The notes: a model not told the origin generated them from the letters alone. Positions 1 to 8,124 are shown, counted from the first letter of the stretch. The stretch: DNA of 34,075 bases from an uncultured Aquincola sp. (GCA_937883885.1 CAKZXL010000746.1:1-34075), one strand, 5' to 3'. Program-made: numbers and translations.

Positions 1-538
1 AGATGGCATTGGCGGTGACGCCGGTGGTGGCGGTTTCCAGCGCCAGCGCCTTGGTGAAGCCCAGGATGCCGTGCTTGCTGGCCACATAGGCCGACTTCTG
101 CGCCGAGGCCACCAGCCCGTGGGTGCTGGCCACGTTGATGATGCGGCCCCAGTTGCGTTGCTTCATGCCCGGCAGCGCATGCCGCGTGGTGTGGAAGGCC
201 GAGCTCAGGTTGATCGCGATGATCGCGTCCCACTTTTCGGGCGGAAAGTCTTCCACCAGCGCCACGTGCTGGATGCCGGCGTTGTTGACCAGGATGTCCA
301 CCGCGCCGAACTCGGCCTCGGCCGCGCGCACCATGGCCTCGATCTCGGCCGGCTTGCTCATGTCGGCGCCGTGGTAGCCCACCTTCACGCCCAGCGCTTC
401 CACCTGCGCCTTGGGGCCCGCATGGTCGCCGAAGCCGTTGAGCATGATGTTGGCGCCCTGCGCCGCCAGGCGCAGCGCGATGCCCAGGCCGATGCCGCTG
501 GTCGAGCCCGTGACGAGGGCGGTCTTTCCTTTGAGCAT
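1..538 (-). CDS. bdhA: 3-hydroxybutyrate dehydrogenase (SDR), 5' part only
   Basis: Short-chain dehydrogenase that interconverts 3-hydroxybutyrate and acetoacetate with NAD(H), a step of polyhydroxybutyrate and ketone-body use in the cytoplasm. Read from the ATG whose complement is at 536-538, about 179 residues are visible before the window edge; the family is about 260 residues long, so the C-terminal third is missing. Seen: the cofactor glycine motif TGSTSGIG at residues 10-17, the NNAG motif near residue 90, and the catalytic pattern of a Ser in the strand VAST followed by YVASK. The stretch GIQHVALVEDFPPEKWD is typical of bacterial D-3-hydroxybutyrate dehydrogenases. A GGAG element lies about eight bases before the start. 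It is divergent from the hydrolase/relA pair, with 59 bp between the start codons. The family is secure; the exact substrate is inferred from sequence resemblance. Confidence 0.85.
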   Translation of the reverse strand, partial: MLKGKTALVTGSTSGIGLGIALRLAAQGANIMLNGFGDHAGPKAQVEALGVKVGYHGADMSKPAEIEAMVRAAEAEFGAVDILVNNAGIQHVALVEDFPPEKWDAIIAINLSSAFHTTRHALPGMKQRNWGRIINVASTHGLVASAQKSAYVASKHGILGFTKALALETATTGVTANAI

Positions 539-597
539 TCAAGATCTCCGTGAGGGGGTTGCTACGATGCATTATCAAACGCAGGAGGGACGCCTTC

Positions 598-1467
598 ATG
601 ACCACCGAACCCGTTCTCAAACACGTGCAATGCCTGGGCAGCCGCGGCCTGCATCGCATGGCGTATTGGGAGTGGGGCGACGCCCGCAATCCGCGGGTGC
701 TGGTGTGTGTGCACGGCCTGACGCGCCAGGGCCGCGACTTCGACGTGTTGGCCCGGGCGATGGCCGATGAATACCGCGTGGTGTGCCCCGACGTGCCCGG
801 CCGTGGCCACTCCGACTGGCTGGCCGACCCCACCGGCTATGCGGTGCCTGCGTACGTGGCCAACATGGTCACGCTGCTGGCCCGGCTGGACGCCCAGCAG
901 GTCGATTGGGTGGGCACCTCGATGGGCGGGCTGATCGGCATGGGCCTTTGCTCGTTGCCTGGTGCGCCTGTGCGGCGGCTGGTGCTCAACGACATCGGCC
1001 CGGCCATCGACTACGAAGGCCTGGCCCGCATCGGCACCTACGTGGGCAAGCCGGCGCATTGGCGCACCGAGCAGGAAGCGGCCGACGCCTTGTGGGCCAT
1101 CTCGCAAGGCTTCGGCCCGCATTCGCCCGAGCAGTGGCTGACGCTGACGCGGCCACAGCTGCGCCCCGATGGCGAGGGCTTCAAGCCGCATTACGACCCG
1201 GCCATCGGCCTGGCCTTCCAGCACATCACGCGCGAGAACGCCGCCGCCGGTGAGGCCATGCTGTGGGCCGCGTACGACGCCATCGCCTGCCCCACGCTGC
1301 TGCTGCGCGGCATGCAAAGCGACCTCTTGAGTGCCGCCACCGCCCAGGCCATGAGCGGCCGCGGCCCGCGTGCGCGGCTGGTTGAATTTGAAGGCGTGGG
1401 TCATGCGCCCACGCTGGTGCAGCCCGAACAAGTGAAGGCCGTGCGCGATTTCCTGTTGTCCCCGTGA
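598..1467 (+). CDS. alpha/beta hydrolase
   Basis: Protein of 289 residues with an alpha/beta-hydrolase fold, probably a cytoplasmic esterase or C-C/C-O hydrolase of unknown substrate. The triad is visible: nucleophile Ser108 in GTSMGG, acid Asp242 in RGMQSDLL and base His269 in GVGHAP; an HG oxyanion motif is at residues 39-40. The ATG at 598 is chosen over an in-frame upstream candidate at 550 because a good AGGAGG ribosome site lies at 583-588, nine bases before it, and the extra N-terminal residues would be an unusual arginine-rich stretch. The stop codon overlaps the GTG start of relA (GTGA), so the two genes are probably translated together. The pairing with relA says nothing clear about substrate. 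Confidence 0.85.
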   Translation: MTTEPVLKHVQCLGSRGLHRMAYWEWGDARNPRVLVCVHGLTRQGRDFDVLARAMADEYRVVCPDVPGRGHSDWLADPTGYAVPAYVANMVTLLARLDAQQVDWVGTSMGGLIGMGLCSLPGAPVRRLVLNDIGPAIDYEGLARIGTYVGKPAHWRTEQEAADALWAISQGFGPHSPEQWLTLTRPQLRPDGEGFKPHYDPAIGLAFQHITRENAAAGEAMLWAAYDAIACPTLLLRGMQSDLLSAATAQAMSGRGPRARLVEFEGVGHAPTLVQPEQVKAVRDFLLSP

Positions 1468-3695
1468 AGAGCCACGCCCCCGAGATCACCACCGACGACG
1501 CGGCCACCATCGTTCGCCTGGCCGACGTTTCCGACGAACTGGATGCCAAGCACCGCGCGCGCGCCTTCGCGCAGCCGCTGCTGCAAGGCGAGTTGCTGGA
1601 CACCGGCGAAGACGCGCTCGGCCATGCCGATGGCGTGGCCGCGATCCTGCACGACATCGGCGCCTCGCCGGCGATGCAGGCCGCGGCCTACCTGGTGTAT
1701 TCGGCCGACTTCCTGCAGCGGCCCGAAGAGGTCATCGCCAAGGCCTTCGGCGCTTCTTATGCCGGGCTGGTGGTGCACACCAACAAGCTGGTGCAGATCC
1801 AGCGCGCCGCCCGCGAGGCGCGGCTGGCCGTGGCCGACCGTGCGGTGCAGACCGAGCGCGTGCGCAAGATGCTGCTGGCCTTCTCGCGCGATCTGCGGGT
1901 GGTGTTGCTGCGCCTGGCCTCACGGCTGCAGACGCTGCGCTGGTATGCCGCCTCGCGTACGCCGTGCCCCGAGGCCCTGGCACAGGAAACCCAGCAGGTG
2001 TTTGCGCCGCTGGCCAACCGCCTGGGCATCTGGCAGATCAAGTGGGAGCTGGAAGACCTCTCCTTCCGCTTCCTGCGGCCGGATGAATACAAGCGCATGG
2101 CGAGGCTGCTCGATGAAAAGCGCATCGAGCGCGAAGCCGGCGTCGAGGCCTTCCGCCAGCAGCTGGCCGACCAGTTGCACGCCGCCGGCCTGAAGGCCGA
2201 GGTGCAGGGCCGGCCCAAGCACCTCTACAGCATCTGGAAGAAGATGCAGGGCAAGGGCCTGGACTTTGCGCGTGTGTTCGATGTGCGGGCCATGCGCGTG
2301 ATCGTGGCCGACATCCCGGCCTGTTATGCCGCGCTGGCCCATGTGCAGCAGCGCTACCGCGTGGTGCAGGGCGAGTACGACGACTACATCGCCAAGCCCA
2401 AGCCCAACGGCTACCAGTCGCTGCACACCGTGGTGCTGGACGACGACGGCCGCACGGTGGAAGTGCAGATCCGCACCCGCGCCATGCATGAGTACGCCGA
2501 GTTCGGCGTGGCCGCCCACTGGGCCTACAAGGAAGCCGGCACCAAGGGCTATGCCGGCGTGTCGGCCGCCGGGGCCGACGACGAGCGGGTGGCCGAGGCC
2601 CGGCGTTCGGTGCTGCGCCAGCTGCTGGCCTGGGAACGCGACTTCGCGGGCCAGGTGGCGGCCGATGCGGCCGGGCAGGGCGACGAACGCATCTACGTGT
2701 TCACGCCGCAGGCCGCGGTGATCGAGCTGCCGGCCGGCGCCACGCCGGTGGACTTTGCCTACACGCTGCACACCGACCTGGGCCACCGCTGCCGCGGCGC
2801 CAAGGTCGATGGCGTGATGGTGCCGCTGAACACGCCGCTGGCCAACGGCCAGACGGTGGAGATCAATGCCATCAAGGAAGGCGGGCCTTCGCTCGACTGG
2901 CTGAACCCCGAGCTGGGCTACCTCGCCAGCTCGCGCGCCAAGACCAAGGTGCGCGCCTGGTTCAACGCGCTGGCGCAGTCGCAGACCATCGCCAAGGGCC
3001 GCGAACTGGTGGAAAAGCTGCTGCAGCGTGAAGGCCGCACCGCCATCAAGCTGGAAGAGCTGGCCTCGCGGCTGGGCTTTCGCAGCGCCGATGCGCTGTT
3101 CGAGGTGGTGGGCAAGGACGAGTATTCGCTGCGCAACATCGAGCAGCTGCTGCGCCCGGCGGCCGACCCGCCCACGCCCGACGAGATCGTGGCGCTGCGC
3201 CGCTCCAAGGGCGACGGCAGCACGCCGCGCGGGGGCGTGCTGGTGGTGGGCGTGGATTCACTGCTCACCAACCTGGCGCGCTGCTGCCGGCCGGCACCGC
3301 CCGATGCCATCGGCGGCTTCGTCACCCGCGGCAAGGGTGTGGCGGTGCACCGGGTGGACTGCACCAATTTCCGCAACATGCGCGCCCAGCAGCCCGAGCG
3401 GGTGATTCCCGTCACCTGGGGCGTGGGCGAGGGCGCCCGCGGCGAAGCGGCCGTCTACCCGGTGGACGTGGTGGTGGAAGCCGCCGACCGGCCGGCGCTG
3501 CTGCGCGACATCTCCGAAGTGTTCGCCAAGGAAAAGATGAACGTGACCGGCGTGCACACGCAGTCGGTCAAGCATGTGCGTGGCGGCACCGCGTGGATGA
3601 CCTTCACCGTGGAGGTGAGCGACGCCGCCCGCCTGGCCGCGGTGCTGGGGCAGGTGGCGCGGGTGTCGGGCGTGCGGCACGCGCGGCGCAAATAA
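1464..3695 (+). CDS. relA: GTP pyrophosphokinase RelA (ppGpp synthetase, hydrolase-dead HD domain)
   Basis: Long RelA/SpoT homologue of 743 residues, the usual length for RelA. It makes (p)ppGpp from ATP and GTP/GDP at stalled ribosomes in the stringent response. Order of domains: degenerate HD domain at roughly 50-200, synthetase domain at about 230-370 with EYDDYIAKPKPNGYQSLHT from residue 304, TGS domain at about 408-470 beginning ERIYVFTPQ, a helical and zinc-finger-like region with a CCRPAPPD segment, and a C-terminal ACT domain at about 670-743. The HDxxED metal-binding motif of active hydrolases is absent (the corresponding region reads HADGVAAILHDIG and AYLVYSAD), which fits a synthetase-only RelA rather than SpoT. 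The GTG start overlaps the preceding hydrolase stop codon. Confidence 0.93.
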   Translation: MKSHAPEITTDDAATIVRLADVSDELDAKHRARAFAQPLLQGELLDTGEDALGHADGVAAILHDIGASPAMQAAAYLVYSADFLQRPEEVIAKAFGASYAGLVVHTNKLVQIQRAAREARLAVADRAVQTERVRKMLLAFSRDLRVVLLRLASRLQTLRWYAASRTPCPEALAQETQQVFAPLANRLGIWQIKWELEDLSFRFLRPDEYKRMARLLDEKRIEREAGVEAFRQQLADQLHAAGLKAEVQGRPKHLYSIWKKMQGKGLDFARVFDVRAMRVIVADIPACYAALAHVQQRYRVVQGEYDDYIAKPKPNGYQSLHTVVLDDDGRTVEVQIRTRAMHEYAEFGVAAHWAYKEAGTKGYAGVSAAGADDERVAEARRSVLRQLLAWERDFAGQVAADAAGQGDERIYVFTPQAAVIELPAGATPVDFAYTLHTDLGHRCRGAKVDGVMVPLNTPLANGQTVEINAIKEGGPSLDWLNPELGYLASSRAKTKVRAWFNALAQSQTIAKGRELVEKLLQREGRTAIKLEELASRLGFRSADALFEVVGKDEYSLRNIEQLLRPAADPPTPDEIVALRRSKGDGSTPRGGVLVVGVDSLLTNLARCCRPAPPDAIGGFVTRGKGVAVHRVDCTNFRNMRAQQPERVIPVTWGVGEGARGEAAVYPVDVVVEAADRPALLRDISEVFAKEKMNVTGVHTQSVKHVRGGTAWMTFTVEVSDAARLAAVLGQVARVSGVRHARRK

Positions 3696-3705
3696 GGTGA
3701 AGGCT

Positions 3706-3753
3706 GCGGCCGGTCCACAGGGTTTACCGGGAGGGAACCAGCGCACCGGCCGC
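3706..3753. repeat. 9-bp inverted repeat flanking a 30-nt loop downstream of relA
   Basis: GCGGCCGGT at 3706-3714 is the exact reverse complement of ACCGGCCGC at 3745-3753. There is no T tract after the right arm, so it is not a classical intrinsic terminator. It could fold in the relA 3' transcript just before the TerB-like gene (start 3798), or it could be a chance palindrome in GC-rich DNA. Confidence 0.4.
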
Positions 3754-3797
3754 CACTCCATGCCAGGGTCCTGTTGCCACCCTGCCTGGAGACGACG

Positions 3798-4223
3798 ATG
3801 CCGAATGTCCTGCCCGCCCCCAAGGAAGCCCTGGCCCGTTCATTGGCGATGATGGTCGCCGCCAATGGCCGCATCGATGCGAAGGAACTGGACGTGCTGG
3901 ACACGCTCGGGGCTTTCGGCCGGGTGGGCGTCAGCCGCCAACGCTTCATCGACATCGCCTGCGACTGCGTGGCCGAGGTGGGGGCCTACCTGTGCGACCG
4001 CTCGTGGCTGTCGGTCGACCATGTGCGCTACCTCAACACGCTGCTGGACGCCGTCACCGACACGCAGGACCGGCTGCTGCTGTGCCGGCTGGCAGTGGCG
4101 GTGATCACCGCCGACGGCCAGGTGAGCCAGGACGAGCGGCTGGTCTACGACCATGCGCTGGCGCGCTGGCGCATCAGGCAGTCCGACGTGTCGCGCGCGA
4201 TCCTGGCAGACCCGGTGAACTGA
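3798..4223 (+). CDS. TerB-like tellurite-resistance family protein
   Basis: Small 141-residue cytoplasmic protein resembling the TerB/DjlA-N domain family (PF05099). Two acidic helix-pair repeats are visible: MMVAANGRIDAKELDVLDTL near residues 18-37 and LAVAVITADGQVSQDERLVY near residues 102-121. Each has the xADGxxxxxE pattern that in TerB proteins places acidic residues for metal binding. The ATG at 3798 is preferred over an in-frame candidate at 3774 because GGAG lies at 3788-3791. No other ter genes are nearby, so tellurite resistance itself is not implied. The last 50 bases of the gene overlap the 3' end of the convergent gntR gene. Biochemical role unknown. Confidence 0.7.
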   Translation: MPNVLPAPKEALARSLAMMVAANGRIDAKELDVLDTLGAFGRVGVSRQRFIDIACDCVAEVGAYLCDRSWLSVDHVRYLNTLLDAVTDTQDRLLLCRLAVAVITADGQVSQDERLVYDHALARWRIRQSDVSRAILADPVN

Positions 4224-4887
4224 CCGTTTCGTTCTTGAGCATCTGCCGCACGAACTGCCCGGCCACGAAGATGTCCTGCTCGACCGCGCGGCGCACGGCT
4301 GCGCTGTCGCCGGCCTGCAGGGCCTTCATCAGCGCCTCGTGCGCGTCGTTGAGCACCCCCGCCGCGGCCGGGGTGTCGAAGAGGCGATTGCTCACCGGCC
4401 CGGCCTTCAGCCACAAGGTGTCGATCAGCCCGAACAGCAGCGGCGAGCCGGCGGCGCGGTACAGGATGACGTGGAAGTCTTCGTTGGCGGCCAGGTAGTC
4501 GTCGGCGTCCTGGCGGGCCAGGGCCTGGTCCATGCGCTCGCACAAGGTCTGCAGCTCGGCGCGCTGGGCCGCTGAGAGGCGCAGGCTGCCGCGCTCGGCC
4601 GCTTCGCCTTCCAGCAGCATGCGCATCTGCAGCAAGTCGTCGAACTCGGGCACCGACAGGCGCGGCACGGCCACGCCGGCGTTGGGCACGTTCACCAGCG
4701 CACCCTCGGCCGCCAGCCGCTGCAGCGCGGCGCGCACCGGCATCTGGCCCACGCCCATGGCCGCGGCCACGTTGCGGATCTTCAGCCGCTCGCCGGGCAG
4801 GAAGCGACCCACCGTGACCCACTGCCGCAGCGTGCGGTAGATGCTGTCCTGCTGGGTGGTGCTGGCTTCGGTGTTGTCGTCGCTCAA
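4174..4887 (-). CDS. GntR-family (FadR subfamily) transcriptional regulator
   Basis: Regulator of 237 residues with an N-terminal winged helix-turn-helix (about 12-75, containing QMPVRAALQRLAAEGALV) and a C-terminal FCD all-helical ligand domain with the sequence NEDFHVILYRAAGSPLL and a later histidine in DAHEALMKAL. No ATG is available near the natural N terminus. A TTG at 4887-4885 overlaps the TGA of the upstream aminotransferase (TTGA) and has GGAG seven bases upstream, so translational coupling to the aminotransferase is likely. It is the last gene of the glutamine synthetase unit and probably represses it through the GTGATCAC palindrome found upstream of that unit. Its 3' end overlaps the convergent TerB-like gene by 50 bp. 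Confidence 0.85.
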   Translation of the reverse strand: MSDDNTEASTTQQDSIYRTLRQWVTVGRFLPGERLKIRNVAAAMGVGQMPVRAALQRLAAEGALVNVPNAGVAVPRLSVPEFDDLLQMRMLLEGEAAERGSLRLSAAQRAELQTLCERMDQALARQDADDYLAANEDFHVILYRAAGSPLLFGLIDTLWLKAGPVSNRLFDTPAAAGVLNDAHEALMKALQAGDSAAVRRAVEQDIFVAGQFVRQMLKNETVSSPGLPGSRATRRTA

Positions 4888-6266
4888 GCCGCTTCTCCGC
4901 CGCACACCGCCGCCAGCACCTCGCTGAATGCATCGAGCAGCCGCTGCACCTGGGCCGGCGTGGTGTCGGGGCACACCAGCATCATGTTGTGGAAGGGTGT
5001 GATCAGCACGCCGCGGTTGAGCAGGGCCAGGTGCAGCGCATGCTCCAGCGCGGCGTCCATCGCCGCTTCGGCCTGGCTGCCGTTGCGCGGCGGCTGCGGG
5101 CAGAACTGGAACTCGACCCGCGCGCCCACCTGGGTGACGCACCAGGGCAGGTCGTGATGGGCGATGGCGGCGCGCAGGCCGTCGGCCACCTGGCCAGCCA
5201 GCGCATGCATGCCGGCGAAGGTGGCCGGCGTCATCAGCTGCGTGAGCGTGGCGCGCATCGCGGCCATGGCCAGCAGGTTGGCCGTGAGCGTGGTGCCGAT
5301 GCCCGAATGGCCGGGCGGTGCGGCGCGCTTGGCCGCTTCGGCCCGCGCGGCCAGCTCGGCAGTGAAGCCGTAGGCCGCGCAAGGCATGCCGCCGCCCAGC
5401 GCCTTGCCCACCACCACCGCATCGGGCTGCAGGCCGTGGGCGCGGCCGTAGCCGCCGGGGCCGCTGCTCAAGGTGTGGGTTTCGTCCAGCACCAGCAGGC
5501 TGCCGTGGCGGCGGACGATGCGCTGCGCCTCGGCCCAGAAACCGGGCTCGGGCAGCACCATGCCGATGTTGGTCATCACCGGCTCGGCCAGCACGCAGGC
5601 CACGTCGCCGGGGGCCAGCGCGGCTTCCAGCGCGGCCAGGTCGTTGAACTCCACCACCCGGGTGGTGGTGGTCAGGTCGTGCACCTGGCCCAGCAGGCTG
5701 GCGCGCTGCACCGGCTGGCCGTGCACCAGGTCGACGAACACGTCGTCCACGGTGCCGTGGTAGCAGCCGTTGAACACCAACAGCACCTGGCGGCCGGTGG
5801 CCGCGCGCAGCCAGCGCAGCACGAAGCGGTTGGCATCGGTGGCGGTCATCGCGAACTGCCAGCGCGGCAGGCCGAAGCGCTCGGCCAGCAGCTCGCCCAC
5901 CACGGCCGCGTCTTCATTGGGCAGCATGGTGGTCAGGCCACGGCGGGCCTGCGTGGCCAGAGCCTCGGCCACCGGGGCGGGCGAGTGGCCGAACATGGCG
6001 CCGGTGTCGCCCAGGCAGAAGTCGGCCAGGGTGTGGCCGTCGGCATCGGTCAGCGTGGCGCCGCGGGCTTCGGCCACCTGCAGCGCGAACGGGGTCGACC
6101 AGTCGTTCATCCAGTGCAGCGGCACGCCGAACATCAGCTGCGGCGCGGCGCGGTCCGACAGCGCGCGGCAGCGCGGATGGCGCTGCACATAAGCCTCGCG
6201 TTCACGCGCCAGCAGGGCCTGCACGCGGGCGGGTGGCACGCCGGTGGGGTGGGTGGGGTGCGTCAT
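4884..6266 (-). CDS. class III PLP-dependent aminotransferase
   Basis: Aminotransferase of 460 residues from the fold-type I, class III group (relatives of glutamate-1-semialdehyde aminomutase, ornithine and omega-amino acid aminotransferases). Seen: a GDTGAMFGHSP segment near 86-96, NGCYHG at 166-171, the PLP-pyridine aspartate Asp261 in LLVLDETHT, and the Schiff-base lysine Lys288 in VVVGKALGGG. The ATG at 6266 is chosen because AAGGA, overlapping the TAA stop of the preceding glutamine synthetase gene, lies nine bases upstream; an in-frame start further upstream would add a cysteine-rich tail. The gene sits between glutamine synthetase and gntR in one tight unit, which suggests transamination of an amine or omega-amino acid in the same pathway. 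Substrate not determined. Confidence 0.87.
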   Translation of the reverse strand: MTHPTHPTGVPPARVQALLAREREAYVQRHPRCRALSDRAAPQLMFGVPLHWMNDWSTPFALQVAEARGATLTDADGHTLADFCLGDTGAMFGHSPAPVAEALATQARRGLTTMLPNEDAAVVGELLAERFGLPRWQFAMTATDANRFVLRWLRAATGRQVLLVFNGCYHGTVDDVFVDLVHGQPVQRASLLGQVHDLTTTTRVVEFNDLAALEAALAPGDVACVLAEPVMTNIGMVLPEPGFWAEAQRIVRRHGSLLVLDETHTLSSGPGGYGRAHGLQPDAVVVGKALGGGMPCAAYGFTAELAARAEAAKRAAPPGHSGIGTTLTANLLAMAAMRATLTQLMTPATFAGMHALAGQVADGLRAAIAHHDLPWCVTQVGARVEFQFCPQPPRNGSQAEAAMDAALEHALHLALLNRGVLITPFHNMMLVCPDTTPAQVQRLLDAFSEVLAAVCGGEAA

Positions 6267-6276
6267 CGCGGGGTCC

Positions 6277-7611
6277 TTACACGAGCAGCAGCAGGTGTTC
6301 ACGCTCCCAGGAGCTGATCACCCGGTTGTAGGTGGCGTATTCCAGTTCCTTGACCGCACAGAAGGCATCGACGAAGGTCTCGCCGAGCATCTCTTTGATC
6401 GGCTCGCTGGCCCGCATCGCGCGGATGGCGTCTTCCAGGTGGCGCGGCAGTTCATGGTCCACGGCCCAGGCGCTGCCGACGGTGGGTTCGCTGGGTAGCA
6501 GCCGGTCGCGCATGCCCAGGTAGCCGCAGGCCAGCGTGGCGGCCATGGCGAGGTAAGGGTTGGCGTCGACGCCGGGCACGCGGTTCTCCACCCGGCGGGC
6601 GGCGGGCCCGGACTTGGGCACGCGGATGCCGCAGGTGCGGTTGTCGTGACCCCAGCGCACATTGATGGGCGCCGACATGTAGGGCGCCAGCCGGCGGTAC
6701 GAGTTGACGTAGGGCGCCAGCATCGGCATCACCTGCGGGATGTAGGTCTGCAGCCCGCCGATGAAGTGCTGGAACAGGTCGCTGGCGCTGCCATCGCGGT
6801 TGCTGAAGATGTTGCGGCCTTCGCCGTCGTTCAGGCTCTGGTGGATGTGCATCGCGCTGCCGGGCTCGCCCTCCATCGGCTTGGCCATGAAGGTGGCGAA
6901 CACGCCGTGGCGCAGCGCCGTCTCGCGCACCGTGCGCTTGAACAGGAACACCCGGTCGGCCAGGTCCAGCGGGTCGCCGTGGCTGAAGTTGATCTCCATC
7001 TGGCCCGGGCCGGCTTCGTGGATCAGCGTTTCCACGCCCAGCTGGTGCTGGTCGCAGAAGGACGACAGCTCCATGAAGAAGGGATCGAAATCGTTGACGG
7101 CATCAATCGAATAGCTCTGGCGGCCCACCTCCGGCTTGCCGGTGCGGCCCAGCGGCGGCTGCAGCGGCTCATGCGGGTTCTGGTTGCGGGCCACCAGGTA
7201 GAACTCCATCTCGGGCGCCACGATGGGCTGCCAGCCGCGTTCGGCATACAGCGCCAGCACCCGGCGCAGCACCGCACGCGGCGAGATCTGCACCGGCTGC
7301 CCGCCCCATTCTTCGCAGTCGTGGATCACCACGGCCACTGGCTCGGCCGCCCACGGCACGATGCGCACCGTGGCCGCATCGGGCTTGCACACCATGTCGG
7401 GGTCGGTGTCGCCCACGTAAGGCCCGTTGTCGGGCTGCTGGCCATTGACGGTGTTGAGCAGCACGCTCTTGGGAATGCGCATCTCGCCCGAGGCCATGAA
7501 CAGGTCGCGCGGGAGGATCTTGCCGCGCGCGATGCCGGTCATGTCGGGTATGACGCACTCCACCTCGTGGATGCGGTGCTGGGTGAGGAAGGTGTGGAGA
7601 GGGTCGGACAT
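6277..7611 (-). CDS. glutamine synthetase family protein (gamma-glutamylpolyamine synthetase type)
   Basis: ATP-dependent amide ligase of 444 residues. Length and sequence fit the glutamine synthetase-like group that includes gamma-glutamylputrescine synthetase PuuA, rather than the nitrogen-assimilatory GlnA (about 470 residues with an adenylylated tyrosine region). Seen: the catalytic glutamates in APEMEFYLV at 132-140, GPGQMEINF at 201-209, the nucleotide site SAMHIHQSL at 252-260, the Arg-containing NVRWGHDNRT near 317-326, and ENRVPGVDANPYLAMAA at 342-358. The ATG at 7611 fits the conserved N terminus; an in-frame upstream extension would run through the operator. First gene of a unit with an aminotransferase and GntR regulator, so it probably glutamylates an amine before further catabolism. 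The precise amine is inferred, not shown. Confidence 0.85.
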   Translation of the reverse strand: MSDPLHTFLTQHRIHEVECVIPDMTGIARGKILPRDLFMASGEMRIPKSVLLNTVNGQQPDNGPYVGDTDPDMVCKPDAATVRIVPWAAEPVAVVIHDCEEWGGQPVQISPRAVLRRVLALYAERGWQPIVAPEMEFYLVARNQNPHEPLQPPLGRTGKPEVGRQSYSIDAVNDFDPFFMELSSFCDQHQLGVETLIHEAGPGQMEINFSHGDPLDLADRVFLFKRTVRETALRHGVFATFMAKPMEGEPGSAMHIHQSLNDGEGRNIFSNRDGSASDLFQHFIGGLQTYIPQVMPMLAPYVNSYRRLAPYMSAPINVRWGHDNRTCGIRVPKSGPAARRVENRVPGVDANPYLAMAATLACGYLGMRDRLLPSEPTVGSAWAVDHELPRHLEDAIRAMRASEPIKEMLGETFVDAFCAVKELEYATYNRVISSWEREHLLLLV

Positions 7612-7627
7612 GGGCGCTGCCGTATGT

Positions 7628-7641
7628 TTTGTGATCACAAA
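7628..7641. promoter_or_regulatory. 14-bp palindromic operator upstream of glutamine synthetase
   Basis: TTTGTGATCACAAA is a perfect palindrome 17 bp before the glutamine synthetase start codon. FadR-type GntR repressors bind short palindromes with GT and AC in the half sites, so the GntR encoded at the end of this unit is the natural candidate. On the minus strand a possible -10 (TATATT) lies immediately upstream of it, which would put the operator over the transcription start. Confidence 0.7.
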
Positions 7642-7681
7642 TATACATGCCAGCGCCACGGAGGCGGATGAAACAGCATGA

Positions 7682-7694
7682 TGTGATCTCAAAT
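7682..7694. promoter_or_regulatory. second, imperfect copy of the GntR-type operator
   Basis: TGTGATCTCAAAT matches TGTGATCACAAAT (7630-7642) at 12 of 13 positions. The two centres are 52 bp apart, about five helical turns, which would allow two repressor dimers on the same DNA face to interact. The 7693-7793 stretch upstream shows only a GCCGGC inverted repeat at 7716-7732 and no gene. Confidence 0.55.
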
Positions 7695-7793
7695 TCAGCG
7701 GTCTTCCGAACGAACGCCGGCATGCCGCCGGCGACGTGCCAGCGCTTGATCCTGCGGCCGGCCCCGGCGTCAGCGCATAAAAGTCGAAAAAGC

Positions 7794-7823
7794 TTGCGCA
7801 CCTGAAAAACCGTCTGCTATAGT
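7794..7823 (+). promoter_or_regulatory. sigma-70 type promoter of tRNA-Val
   Basis: TTGCGC at 7794-7799 and TATAGT at 7818-7823 are separated by 18 bp, and a TGC precedes the -10 as in extended -10 promoters. Transcription would begin near 7830, a few bases before the mature tRNA 5' end at 7836. Confidence 0.7.
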
Positions 7824-7835
7824 CGTGGGCTGAAC

Positions 7836-7912
7836 AGGCGCGTAGCTCAGCTGGTTAGAGCACCACCTTGACATGGTGGGGGTCGTTGGTTCGAGTCCAA
7901 TCGCGCCTACCA
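7836..7912 (+). tRNA. tRNA-Val (anticodon GAC)
   Basis: A 77-base cloverleaf. The acceptor stem pairs AGGCGCG (7836-7842) with CGCGCCT (7902-7908), followed by discriminator A and an encoded CCA (7910-7912). The D arm contains GTAGCTCAGCTGGTTAGAGC, the anticodon stem pairs CCACC with GGTGG around the loop TTGACAT, and GAC at 7870-7872 is the anticodon. The T arm carries GGTTCGAGTCC. GAC reads the valine codons GUC and GUU. It is a single-gene transcription unit with its own promoter and terminator. Confidence 0.96.
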
Positions 7913-7928
7913 AATTTGGTAGGGAAAC

Positions 7929-7960
7929 AAGCACTTAGCGGAGACGCTAGGTGCTTTTTT
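7929..7960 (+). terminator. intrinsic terminator of tRNA-Val
   Basis: AAGCACTTAGCG (7929-7940) and CGCTAGGTGCTT (7945-7956) form a 12-bp stem with one G-U pair and a GAGA tetraloop. The stem runs into a six-T tract at 7955-7960. This is a strong rho-independent terminator 16 bases after the tRNA. Confidence 0.9.
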
Positions 7961-8038
7961 CTTTGCGGTACGAAAGAGCGGTTGTGCGGCACCAACGGCG
8001 CCCGCCGCGGGGGTGGCCACCGCTCGGAGATCTGCCGG

Positions 8039-8067
8039 TTCGTGGCCGCCGTGGCCCTGTGTAGACT
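8039..8067 (+). promoter_or_regulatory. possible promoter of the iclR-type gene
   Basis: TTCGTG at 8039-8044 and TAGACT at 8062-8067 are 17 bp apart, about 35-60 bp before the candidate GTG start codons. The match to the sigma-70 consensus is only moderate. The rest of the 7961-8124 interval shows no gene. Confidence 0.35.
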
Positions 8068-8124
8068 GGGGCCAGTTCCACATTCTGAGATTGCCGGCAC
8101 GTGTGTCGGCAACCCGCACCGCTC

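Noticed and set aside
7716..7732. GCCGGC inverted repeat upstream of the glutamine synthetase unit
   Set aside because: Six-base GC-rich arms with no T tract and no second copy are expected by chance in this base composition.
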